A stretch of 64,000 bases of DNA from JAFAXD01 sp051985675 (GTDB lineage Bacteria; Pseudomonadota; Alphaproteobacteria; Rhizobiales; Xanthobacteraceae), in contig JBPYFJ010000139.1 of NCBI GenBank assembly GCA_051985675.1, positions 124,001 to 188,000 of the forward strand. The letters run 5' to 3'. Within the stretch, counting starts at the first letter, position 1. Each line of letters opens with the position of its first letter. Shown here one piece after another: positions 44,006 to 53,627 of this stretch. The notes beneath the pieces are model-generated. The model had not been told where the DNA came from. It saw only the letters and a list, made by a program, of their open reading frames with translations, and made no database searches. A program made the translations under genes and the position numbers.

Positions 44006-45508
44006 CTATTCCTGGAACGCTTCTTCGCGGGTCTTGCGCAGGGCCGGCAACACGATCAATGCGACAACGCATGCCGACAGCACGAGCAGGATGGCCGAAA
44101 TCGGGCGCTGCACAAAGATCATCGGATCCCCGCGTGACAATACCAGCGAGCGACGGAGGTTTTCTTCCATCAACGGACCCAGGATGAAACCGAGCACCAT
44201 CGGTGCGGGCTCGCAGCCGAGCCGAACCAGGATATAGCCGAACAACCCGAAGCCGGCGGTGAACACCATCAGCACCGAGTTGTTGTTGGTCGAGTACACA
44301 CCGATGACGCAGAACAGAAGAATCGCCGGATACAGAAACCGATAAGGCAGCGACAACAGCTTCACCCAGATACCGATCATCGGAAGATTAATGATCACGA
44401 GCATCAGGTTGCCGATCCACATGCTGGCGACGAGGCCCCAAAACAGGTCGGGCCGGCTGGTCATCACGGCCGATCCGGGTTGAATTCCCTGGATCATCAT
44501 CGCGCCCATCATCAACGCCATGATGGCGTTGGAGGGGAGGCCAAGGGTGAGCAGTGGAATGAATGAGGTCTGAGCCGCCGAGTTGTTCGCGGACTCCGGA
44601 CCGGCAACGCCTTCGATCGCGCCCTTACCGAAGCGCGAGGGATCCTTTGCAATCTTCTTCTCGAGCGTATAGGCGGCAAACGACGCCAGCACCACCCCGC
44701 CCCCGGGTAGGATGCCGAGAATGGCACCGAGAAACGTTCCGCGGATCACCGCCCGCCAGGATTCGTGAAAATCCTTCATGCTCGGCCATAGATCGCGGAA
44801 ACGCGCCGTGATCGCCGAGCGTCCGACATCAGGCTGCTCGAGGTTGCGGATGATCTCGACCACGCCAAACATGCCGATGACCATCGGCAGGAAATCGAGG
44901 CCATCCCAAAGCACCGAAACGCCGAAAGTGTAGCGGGTCGCGCCGCTGTTGACGTCGGTGCCGACGAGGCCGAACAACAATCCGATCACGATCATGGCGA
45001 TCGCCTTGATCACCGATCCGTGCGCCAGCACGACCGCGGTAAGGAGACCCAGCACCATCAGCGAGAAATAGTCAGGCGAGTTGAACTGCTGGGCGAGCGC
45101 CGCGAGTGGGGGCGCGAACGCGCAGATGAAAATGGTGCCGACACAGCCGGCGAAGAAGGATCCGAGCGCCGCCACCGCGAGCGCGGCGCCGGCGCGCCCC
45201 TGCTTGGCCATTTGGTGGCCATCGATGCAGGTTACGATCGACGACGCCTCGCCCGGCATGTTGACCAGAATCGAGGTGGTGGAACCGCCGTACTGGGCTC
45301 CGTAGTAGATGCCCGCGAGCATCACCAGCGACGACAGCGGGTTGAGCCCATAGGTGACCGGTAGCAGGATCGCGATGGTGGGAATCGGGCCGATGCCCGG
45401 CAACACGCCGATCAGTGTCCCGAGCGTGCAGCCGATCAGCGCGAACCATAGATTCTGCAGGGTTCCGGCCGCAGCGAACCCGGTCGCCAGATTGGCGAAG
45501 ACGTCCAT
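44006..45508 (-). CDS. tctA: Tripartite tricarboxylate transporter large permease TctA
   Basis: Inner-membrane protein of 500 residues with about 12 helices, the conducting subunit of a sodium- or proton-driven carboxylate importer. The two repeated glycine motifs of the family are GVLPGIGPIPTIAILLP and GILPGGGVVLASFAAYTLEK. Others are YYGAQYGGSTTSILVNMPGE and GPESANNSAAQTSFIPLLTL. It starts three bases after the tctB stop. The usual third gene, tctC, is here represented by eleven copies downstream. Confidence 0.95.
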   Translation of the reverse strand: MDVFANLATGFAAAGTLQNLWFALIGCTLGTLIGVLPGIGPIPTIAILLPVTYGLNPLSSLVMLAGIYYGAQYGGSTTSILVNMPGEASSIVTCIDGHQMAKQGRAGAALAVAALGSFFAGCVGTIFICAFAPPLAALAQQFNSPDYFSLMVLGLLTAVVLAHGSVIKAIAMIVIGLLFGLVGTDVNSGATRYTFGVSVLWDGLDFLPMVIGMFGVVEIIRNLEQPDVGRSAITARFRDLWPSMKDFHESWRAVIRGTFLGAILGILPGGGVVLASFAAYTLEKKIAKDPSRFGKGAIEGVAGPESANNSAAQTSFIPLLTLGLPSNAIMALMMGAMMIQGIQPGSAVMTSRPDLFWGLVASMWIGNLMLVIINLPMIGIWVKLLSLPYRFLYPAILLFCVIGVYSTNNNSVLMVFTAGFGLFGYILVRLGCEPAPMVLGFILGPLMEENLRRSLVLSRGDPMIFVQRPISAILLVLSACVVALIVLPALRKTREEAFQE

Positions 45509-45511
45509 GGC

Positions 45512-45961
45512 CTATTCCCCCCACCACGCCGGCAACGGCTGTCCCAGTGCATAGACGAAGATGAGGACGCACCCGATCGACAGTCCTATTCCTAGCAAAA
45601 GCGACTCAAACAAGTTGACTTGGCGGCGGGCAAAGGCGGCGATCAACGTCATCGCGACGCCGGTGATGGCGAGCCCGACGTAGCTCATCATGTAGCCGAA
45701 CACGATGACGGACAGCAGCACGAAGAAGGCCGGGCGGAACTGCGGCGGCTCGATTGGCGGCCCTTCGATCGACAGCGACATCAATCCGACGACAACGCCG
45801 ATGCCGATGATCAGCCAGCTCAGCAGAAACGGAAAATAGCCGGGGCCCATGCGGCTGGCCGTGCCATAGGTCAGGTCCTTGCCGAAATACAGACCGGCCA
45901 ATCCGATCAGCAAGAAAACGATAGCCGAACCAAAGTCTTGAGGACTCTTTACCCGAAACAT
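45512..45961 (-). CDS. tctB: Tripartite tricarboxylate transporter small subunit TctB
   Basis: Small membrane subunit of 149 residues with four predicted helices, partner of TctA. It begins MFRVKSPQDFGSAIVFLLIG and includes FGKDLTYGTASRMGPGYFPF, the family's conserved segment. ATG at 45961 is preferred to a longer frame from 46069 because GGGAGCAGA precedes it. It is the first gene of the run that continues through tctA and the receptor array. No transporter-specific regulator lies next to it; upstream is a tRNA gene. Confidence 0.92.
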   Translation of the reverse strand: MFRVKSPQDFGSAIVFLLIGLAGLYFGKDLTYGTASRMGPGYFPFLLSWLIIGIGVVVGLMSLSIEGPPIEPPQFRPAFFVLLSVIVFGYMMSYVGLAITGVAMTLIAAFARRQVNLFESLLLGIGLSIGCVLIFVYALGQPLPAWWGE

Positions 45962-46143
45962 TCTGCTCCCGTTCGTGTGCCCAGGCGCAATAGCCGACAC
46001 CCCGCTCACGCGGCCAATTGCGCGGTTTTTTGCAGAATCTATATCGTTCGACCACGCTCGGGGCAACAACGTTGCGGTGCCGCCAATACGCGCTCAATTG
46101 CGCCTTGTTGCACGGGGGCATGTGCCCAAGCGCGTGGGCGGTT

Positions 46144-46219
46144 TGGTGGGCCCGGCAGGACTCGAACCTGCAACCAAGCGGTTATGAGCCGCTAGCTCTA
46201 ACCATTGAGCTACGGGCCC
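46144..46219 (-). tRNA. ileX-like: tRNA-Ile (CAU anticodon, lysidine-modified type)
   Basis: The minus strand folds into a complete tRNA with acceptor GGGCCCG/CGGGCCC, a D arm from AGCTCAATGGTTAGAGCT, anticodon stem AGCGG/CCGCT around CTCATAA, and T arm GCAGGTTCGAGTCCTGC. CCA is encoded. The CAT anticodon together with the UUGGU-type variable loop matches tRNA-Ile2, whose C34 is converted to lysidine by TilS, better than elongator or initiator tRNA-Met. Confidence 0.9.
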
Positions 46220-46468
46220 GACGACGCGCGCACCGTACATCGTTACACCGCAATCCCGAATTTCGACAGGACTGTCAGCGACGCGTGTTTCATTGTGAAG
46301 TGCGTGGGCGATGGACACGGGTCGAATCATCCGGCCGGGCGCCACGCACCATCACCGATTCGTGAGTTCGTCAGGTTGCAATACTGCAATGCAACGCCCG
46401 GCCTCCAATCCGGTGGAACCGGCCCAACATGATCAATGTTGTGAGGTGGGGCGGTATCGAGAGCACCC

Positions 46469-46606
46469 ATGCGTGTTGTGGGAAAAGGTTACGTGCAACG
46501 CTCCGAACGGGCGAGCGGGGCCGTAGCGCGCGGGCTGATCTGGACTGGACTGATTGTCTGCGTCCTCGGATCCGCGCTTTATGACCTGTGGATGATCCAC
46601 TGGTAG
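46469..46606 (+). CDS. Possible 45-residue membrane peptide
   Basis: A short frame encodes MRVVGKGYVQRSERASGAVA followed by one hydrophobic helix (GLIWTGLIVCVLGSALYDLW) and ends MIHW. Positive residues before the helix suggest N-in orientation. No good Shine-Dalgarno site is visible, and no family is recognised. It fills part of the gap between the tRNA and the orphan binding protein. It could be chance. Confidence 0.35.
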   Translation: MRVVGKGYVQRSERASGAVARGLIWTGLIVCVLGSALYDLWMIHW

Positions 46607-46741
46607 GCGCGTGCAGCGCGGTTCTATCTCGTCGTCCTCATGTTTTGACGCAATCAGCGAGCGCTTTGCGTCGTTCTGACGGTTGACGGTCCGGCGTTGT
46701 CCCCCATTAAATGATCAACCGACATAGGATCCGGAGGCGTC

Positions 46742-47684
46742 ATGCCGCGCTCGGTGTCCTTATTGCTGGCGCTGGCCGCAAGCTCCGCGCTTCCGGCCGG
46801 GTCGGCTGACACGCTCAAACTGGCGATCGGCCAACGCGGCATCTGGCACGGCGCCACTGCGGACCTCGGCCAGCGGGCGGGCATCTTCAGGAAATACGAT
46901 CTCGCGCTGGACATTCTCTACACGGCTGGCGCCGGCGAGACGATGCAGGCGGTGATCGCGGGCTCGGCCGACGTCGGTGTGTCGGTCGGCACGCTAGGCG
47001 TGCTCGGCGCCTTCGCCAAGGGTGCGCCGATCCGCATCGTTGGTTCAGAGTCGGTCGGCGAAGACGCCTATTGGTACGTGCGTCCAAGCTCGCCGGTGAA
47101 GTCGATGGCCGATATGGCGGGCCGGACGATCGCCTACTCGACGACGGGCTCCTCAACCCACGCCAACGCGCTGAGCCTGATCGACGCTTACAAGGTCGAC
47201 GCCAAGCCGGTTGCCACGGGCGGCTTTCCGGCGACATTCACGCAGGTGATGTCGGGTCAGATCGACGCCGGGTGGTCGGCCCCGCCCTACGCCATGGATG
47301 CCCTGCGCAAGGGTGAGATCCGGGTGATCGTGCGGTCGTCCGAACTCCCGCTGGTGAAGGACCACTCCATCCGGGTGATCATCGGCAACAGTCAAAAAAA
47401 TGACAGCCAACCCTGACCTTTACCGGCGCTTCATGCGCGCCTATCGCGAGACCGTCGATTGGATGTATGCCGGCGACGAAGCGTTGAAAATCTATGCTGA
47501 TTTTGTCCCCATCCCGCTCGATGACGCGCGCCGCATCCGCGACGAGTTCGACCCAAAGGAAATGCTCGCGCCCGACCGTGTGCTGGGACTCGCCGACCTG
47601 ATGCCGGATGCGATTCGGTTCAAGTTTATCAGCCAGCCGCTGACCGATGCGCAGCTCAAAGAGCTTGTGCAGATTCCCCAGTAG
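46742..47684 (+). pseudogene. NMT1/SsuA-type ABC binding protein, frameshifted
   Basis: A periplasmic receptor gene split by one extra base. The first frame has a signal peptide and the type II fold: GQRGIWHGATADLGQRAGIF, GAGETMQAVIAGSADVGVSV, AGRTIAYSTTGSSTHANALS and GQIDAGWSAP. It ends KNDSQP at 47416. The rest continues in another frame from 47400 as MTANPDLYRRFMRAYRETVD to LVQIPQ. The shift is at an A7 run (47394-47400); with six A the chain would read NSQKMTANPD without a break. GGAGG precedes the start. No permease or ATPase gene is nearby, so it is an orphan. Confidence 0.82.
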
Positions 47685-47770
47685 GTCGCGGCTCGCCCCC
47701 TGGAGCAAAACGCGGCGAGAGTCATTATCTATAGGCGTAGGAGCGACCCCCGATTCGCCGGGAGGATGCC

Positions 47771-48613
47771 ATGGACGCCGTCCCTCGCCTTGACCCGCGC
47801 CGCGGATGCGCAATCCCGCCCGATTTCCTGGTTCCCCAGGAGCCCGACCGCTACACCGCGCAGGATCACGCGACCTGGCGCACCTTGTTCAACCGCCAGA
47901 CCGAGCTCCTCAAGGGGCGCGTAGTCCCCGAATACTATGCCGGCCTCGAGGCGCTCGGCATCACGAACGCCGGAATCCCAGATTTCGCCGAGATGAACCG
48001 CGTGCTGGCGCGGGCAACCGGGTGGACCGTCGTCGCGGTGCCCGGGCTCGTGCCGGACGCCGTCTTCTTCGCTCACTTCGCGGCTCGGCGCTTTCCGGCC
48101 GGCTACTGGATCAGGTCGCCTGAGCAACTCGACTATATCGAGGAGCCGGACGTCTTCCATGACGTGTTCGGCCACGTGCCGTTGCTGATGCAGCCGCGTT
48201 ACGCCGACTACATGGCGGCCTATGGACGCGCCGGGCTCGCTTACGCGGGAGATGCGGCGCTCGAAAATCTAGCGCGGCTTTATTGGTACACGGTTGAGTT
48301 TGGTCTGATGCAGACAACCGCAGGCTTGCGCATCTTCGGGGCGGGTATCCTATCGTCGGCAGGAGAGTCGATCTACGCACTCGAAAGCCCGCAGCCGCTG
48401 CGCATTGCGTTCGATTGCGAGCGCGTCATGCGGACACGCTACGAGATCGATCACTATCAGAGCATTTATTTTGTCTTGTCGGGGTACGACGACCTGCCGG
48501 AACTTCGTCCGGAGGAGCTCAACGCGCATATCGCGTCGGCTCGACGCCGGAATGACATTGCGCCCGGCCAGCGAGTCGGGTCCGATCGCCTGATCGCGAC
48601 GGCCGCGGCCTAG
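47771..48613 (+). CDS. phhA: Phenylalanine 4-monooxygenase
   Basis: Iron- and tetrahydrobiopterin-dependent hydroxylase of 280 residues, the bacterial single-domain form, converting phenylalanine to tyrosine. Iron ligands are the two histidines of EEPDVFHDVFGHVPLL and the glutamate of LYWYTVEFGLM. The pterin region includes FAARRFPAGYWIRSPEQLDY. A GGGAGGATGCC ribosome site precedes the ATG. No phhB dehydratase or lrp-type regulator lies beside it, so it is probably monocistronic. The next gene converges on it and overlaps its last bases. Confidence 0.95.
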   Translation: MDAVPRLDPRRGCAIPPDFLVPQEPDRYTAQDHATWRTLFNRQTELLKGRVVPEYYAGLEALGITNAGIPDFAEMNRVLARATGWTVVAVPGLVPDAVFFAHFAARRFPAGYWIRSPEQLDYIEEPDVFHDVFGHVPLLMQPRYADYMAAYGRAGLAYAGDAALENLARLYWYTVEFGLMQTTAGLRIFGAGILSSAGESIYALESPQPLRIAFDCERVMRTRYEIDHYQSIYFVLSGYDDLPELRPEELNAHIASARRRNDIAPGQRVGSDRLIATAAA

Positions 48614-49158
48614 CGCTCAAACAACGACGCTTCAGCGGGATATTCCAATGCTCCGCGTGGGCTGGATCGCGCCGCGCTAGTCATTTGGGCAGGCTCGACG
48701 TCGCCGGGTCCGAGAATGTGAAATACAGGCTCGCCAGCCGCGATCAGGTAGTCGGCGATAATTCGTCGGTGGCAGCGCCACCATACCGCTTCGGCGCACA
48801 TGATCGCGCAGCGATTCGCATGCCCGAGTTCTCGCAGCGTGATCAGGCCGACCTGAAAGTCCGGGCCCATGGCGTAGTCCGCGTAGTTGCGAAAGCTCTC
48901 ATTCTTCCAGAATGCGTTGGTCACGGACGGCACGCCGCGCTGTCGTTTTCGCAACCCGCCGAGCTCCGGCACGCGTCGATATGCGATTCCGACATCGGCC
49001 AGGCCGCTCGCGAGCACATCGGCGTTAAATTGTGGATTGGTACGCGAGCGCGGTACTGTCCGGACGTCGACCACCAGGCGAATGCCGGAGAGCCGGAGCA
49101 GGTCGACGAACGTCGCCAGCGGTCGCGTCGAGTGTCCGATCGTGAAGAATGGATTCAG
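48610..49158 (-). CDS. DUF488 protein, apparent CTG start
   Basis: Protein of about 182 residues of the DUF488 family, of unknown function. The family N-terminus is NPFFTIGHSTRPLATFVDLL, here encoded right after a CTG at 49158; no ATG, GTG or TTG lies between the upstream in-frame TGA and that codon. The next possible start, GTG at 49074, would remove the first strand and the TIGHS motif. Later landmarks are VDVRTVPRSRTNPQFN and CAIMCAEAVWWRCHRRIIAD, where the Cys and His suggest a metal or redox site. Either CTG is used or the start codon has been lost. Confidence 0.7.
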   Translation of the reverse strand: MNPFFTIGHSTRPLATFVDLLRLSGIRLVVDVRTVPRSRTNPQFNADVLASGLADVGIAYRRVPELGGLRKRQRGVPSVTNAFWKNESFRNYADYAMGPDFQVGLITLRELGHANRCAIMCAEAVWWRCHRRIIADYLIAAGEPVFHILGPGDVEPAQMTSAARSSPRGALEYPAEASLFER

Positions 49159-49295
49159 TGTTTTGTCCGTCCGCGGAGAGCGTCAGGCAGCAAACGCGGA
49201 CCCCCGCCGGCGCGTTCCAAGGGCCGGAATCAAAATGGAAATTGACCATATTCACTTTTTGTTCTTATCTGCCGTCCGGTCATTGGGGCCCCGCA

Positions 49296-50402
49296 ATGCC
49301 AGCGTTTTCGACCCACCAGGATGCCGCCCTCAAAGCCGTCGCCACCTGGCTTAAGGCCAAGCCGGGCCGTCGCGCCACGCCGCAGATCTTTCGCTTGTTC
49401 GGCTACGCGGGCACCGGCAAGACCACGCTCGCCAAGCACGTCGCTCAGGCGGTTGACGGCAAGGTCCTTTACGCGGCGTTCACCGGCAAGGCCGCGCAGG
49501 TCATGCGCAACAAGGGCTGTACCGGTGCATCGACGATCCACAGCCTGATCTACAAGGCGTTGGAGAGCGAGGAAGAGGTTCCAAGTTTCGAACTTTGGGA
49601 TGACGCACCCGCGTCCAAGGCCAAGCTCATCGTCATCGACGAATGCTCCATGGTCGACGCGGAGCTCGGACGCGATCTCATGTCGTTTGGCGTCCCGGTG
49701 CTCGTGCTCGGCGATCCCGCGCAACTGCCACCGATCAGCGGCGGCGGGTTCTTTACCAACGCCGAGCCTGATGTGATGTTGAGCGAGGTGCATCGACAGG
49801 CGCAGGACGATCCGATCGTACGGATGTCGATGGATGTGCGGGAAGGGCGGGGGCTTAGGTTGGGCGCGTACGGTGTCAGCGCCGTTGTCCGACGCGCGGA
49901 TCTCGATCCCAAACTCGTGCTGAGCGCCGACCAGGTTTTGGTGGGCCGCAATGCGACGAGACGCGCCTATAATCAGCGGATGCGGCACCGACGCGGGTTT
50001 GAAAGCCAGACGCCCGAGGCGGGCGACAAGCTTGTGTGCCTGCGCAACAACCGTCGCAAAGGCCTATTCAACGGAAGCCTGTGGAGCGTGAAGGAACGTG
50101 GCGCCACCCGCCGCCGGATCATCAAGCTGCAGCTCGCCGCCGATGAAGGCGCCGGACGCGCGGTCAAGGTCTCGGTTCGCCCGGAATGTTTCACGGGCGC
50201 GATCGAGGATCTGGAATGGATCGAGCGCAAGCCGTACGACGAGTTCGATTTTGGCTATGTGCTCACGGTGCACAAGGCGCAGGGCTCGCAATGGGACAGC
50301 GTGGTGTTGTTCGACGAGTCGTTCGCATTCGCGGACGGCCGCGATCGCTGGCTCTATACCGGCATCACCCGTGCTGCCAAACAGCTCACCGTGGTGATGT
50401 GA
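49296..50402 (+). CDS. RecD-like superfamily 1 DNA helicase/ATPase
   Basis: ATPase of 368 residues. Walker A is GYAGTGKTTLAKH, motif II VIDECSMVDAELG, motif III VLVLGDPAQLPPISGGG, motif V/VI region LTVHKAQGSQWDSVVLFDES and YTGITRAAKQLTVV. This is the RecD2/TraA-type helicase core in compact form, without the long RecD2 N-terminal region. It may act in DNA repair or phage-type contexts; no partner is in view. The ATG at 49296 is taken because homology begins at MPAFSTHQDAALKAV. It overlaps the convergent thermonuclease gene by 17 bases. Confidence 0.85.
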   Translation: MPAFSTHQDAALKAVATWLKAKPGRRATPQIFRLFGYAGTGKTTLAKHVAQAVDGKVLYAAFTGKAAQVMRNKGCTGASTIHSLIYKALESEEEVPSFELWDDAPASKAKLIVIDECSMVDAELGRDLMSFGVPVLVLGDPAQLPPISGGGFFTNAEPDVMLSEVHRQAQDDPIVRMSMDVREGRGLRLGAYGVSAVVRRADLDPKLVLSADQVLVGRNATRRAYNQRMRHRRGFESQTPEAGDKLVCLRNNRRKGLFNGSLWSVKERGATRRRIIKLQLAADEGAGRAVKVSVRPECFTGAIEDLEWIERKPYDEFDFGYVLTVHKAQGSQWDSVVLFDESFAFADGRDRWLYTGITRAAKQLTVVM

Positions 50403-50958
50403 CCGCGGCCCTTCCGTGCCGCCAATCCCATGGCCGCGCAAACTCGCCCTGCCACAATCCCAGAGCGGCGCGGCGCGCCTCCGCTTCGGCGTCGGCGTAG
50501 GCACCGCCGGAGTACCGGGGCCAATCGAGCGCCAATCCGCGCGCGACCATCCAACGCGCAACGTCGTCTTGCCCCTCGTAGCAGGTGGCCACGACGCGCC
50601 CGAAGGCGTCGCGGGTGCGCGGGACGCAGCGCACCGGTGCCGACTGTAAGCGCCTGACGAGCGCACGGAAGGCGAGCCGACCACACCGGTAAGACTGGCC
50701 GTCATTGCTTCGACAGCGTTGCCGCCACTCCGGGGCGTCGATCCCCCATACGCGGATCGGAACCCCGGCGACCGCGATTGAATCGCCATCCAACACATGA
50801 GCGCGACCGACAACTTCGCCGGTTGCCGGCGGAGCGCCGGTTTGCCAGCGCGGGGTTCGGGACGGCGTCAGGTCAGACAGGCGAGTGCCGTGCGAAGCTC
50901 CCAGCAGCGCGGCCGCGAACAAACCGCAGCAGAACAGCAACCGGATGAGACACTTCAT
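50386..50958 (-). CDS. Secreted thermonuclease (SNase-like)
   Basis: Exported nuclease of 190 residues. A signal peptide (CLIRLLFCCGLFAAALLGAS) precedes an SNase fold: RAHVLDGDSIAVAGVPIRVW, GIDAPEWRQRC, and the catalytic-loop region RTRDAFGRVVATCYEGQDDV. The Asp of DGDS and the Arg of RVWGIDAPE fit the staphylococcal nuclease active site. Four cysteines could form disulfides. It overlaps the helicase gene tail to tail and follows rpoD on the same strand. Confidence 0.85.
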   Translation of the reverse strand: MKCLIRLLFCCGLFAAALLGASHGTRLSDLTPSRTPRWQTGAPPATGEVVGRAHVLDGDSIAVAGVPIRVWGIDAPEWRQRCRSNDGQSYRCGRLAFRALVRRLQSAPVRCVPRTRDAFGRVVATCYEGQDDVARWMVARGLALDWPRYSGGAYADAEAEARRAALGLWQGEFARPWDWRHGRAAVTSPR

Positions 50959-50962
50959 GGCG

Positions 50963-50984
50963 GCCGGCGGATTGATTCGCCGGC
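50963..50984 (-). terminator. Hairpin downstream of rpoD
   Basis: GCCGGCG and CGCCGGC make a perfect 7-bp stem around eight bases, 40 bases past the rpoD stop and just before the thermonuclease start. No T tract follows on the minus strand, so termination may be partial. Confidence 0.45.
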
Positions 50985-51024
50985 ATATTACGCTCCTGCG
51001 GATACACGCAAAAGTTGAATCTTG

Positions 51025-53223
<2,199 letters not shown>

Positions 53224-53627
53224 CGATGTCTCCCAGAGCGAAATCGCGGTTTCGCCCTTAAGCGTTTCAACTTTAGCCCAACCCGCGCGACCCCGGCACG
53301 GCGTTAAAATACCAATCAAAACCTCTGCAGCGGTCGAAGTTCCCGATACGCGAGGAAAGCCATCGCCGCACCGGGAACACCGTCGGTGTGCTGCTTCGTC
53401 CTGGCCAGCGGCGCGGCGAAGCGCATCGGTCCACCGCCCTGGCCCCCGTCGCGCCCTGCACCGGGGCGGCAGTTTTGCCGGGCCAAGCTAAGCCCGGATT
53501 AACGCACTCCTGCACAACCAAGGATAGACCGTAACGGCGCATCCCGCCGCGCCCCGCGCCCTTCTACATGGACTCAGATGCTGTGGAAATCCCAGCGAGT
53601 CCAGAACATTTCACGGTCGCCGACCCG
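53224..53627. other. 404-base gap between dnaG and rpoD
   Basis: No convincing gene is seen. Frames that are open here are GC-driven and have no family features. The region must hold the rpoD promoter unless dnaG read-through serves it, but I could not pick a clear -35/-10 pair on the minus strand. A short GGCCCGG-type inverted segment near 53480 is unremarkable. Confidence 0.4.

Noticed and set aside
46147..46219. The CAT-anticodon tRNA as initiator or elongator tRNA-Met
   Set aside because: The first acceptor pair is G-C, the anticodon stem lacks the three G-C pairs of initiators, and the variable loop fits tRNA-Ile2; TilS-type modification would decide.
46742..47684. Programmed ribosomal -1 frameshift at the A7 run
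   Set aside because: Continuation into the second frame needs a net +1 shift or loss of one A, not -1, and no stimulatory hairpin is seen; error, slippage or pseudogene is more likely.
53273..53542. An 89-codon minus-strand frame upstream of rpoD
   Set aside because: It has no ribosome site, no recognised motif and an Arg/Pro-rich composition expected from GC-rich non-coding DNA.
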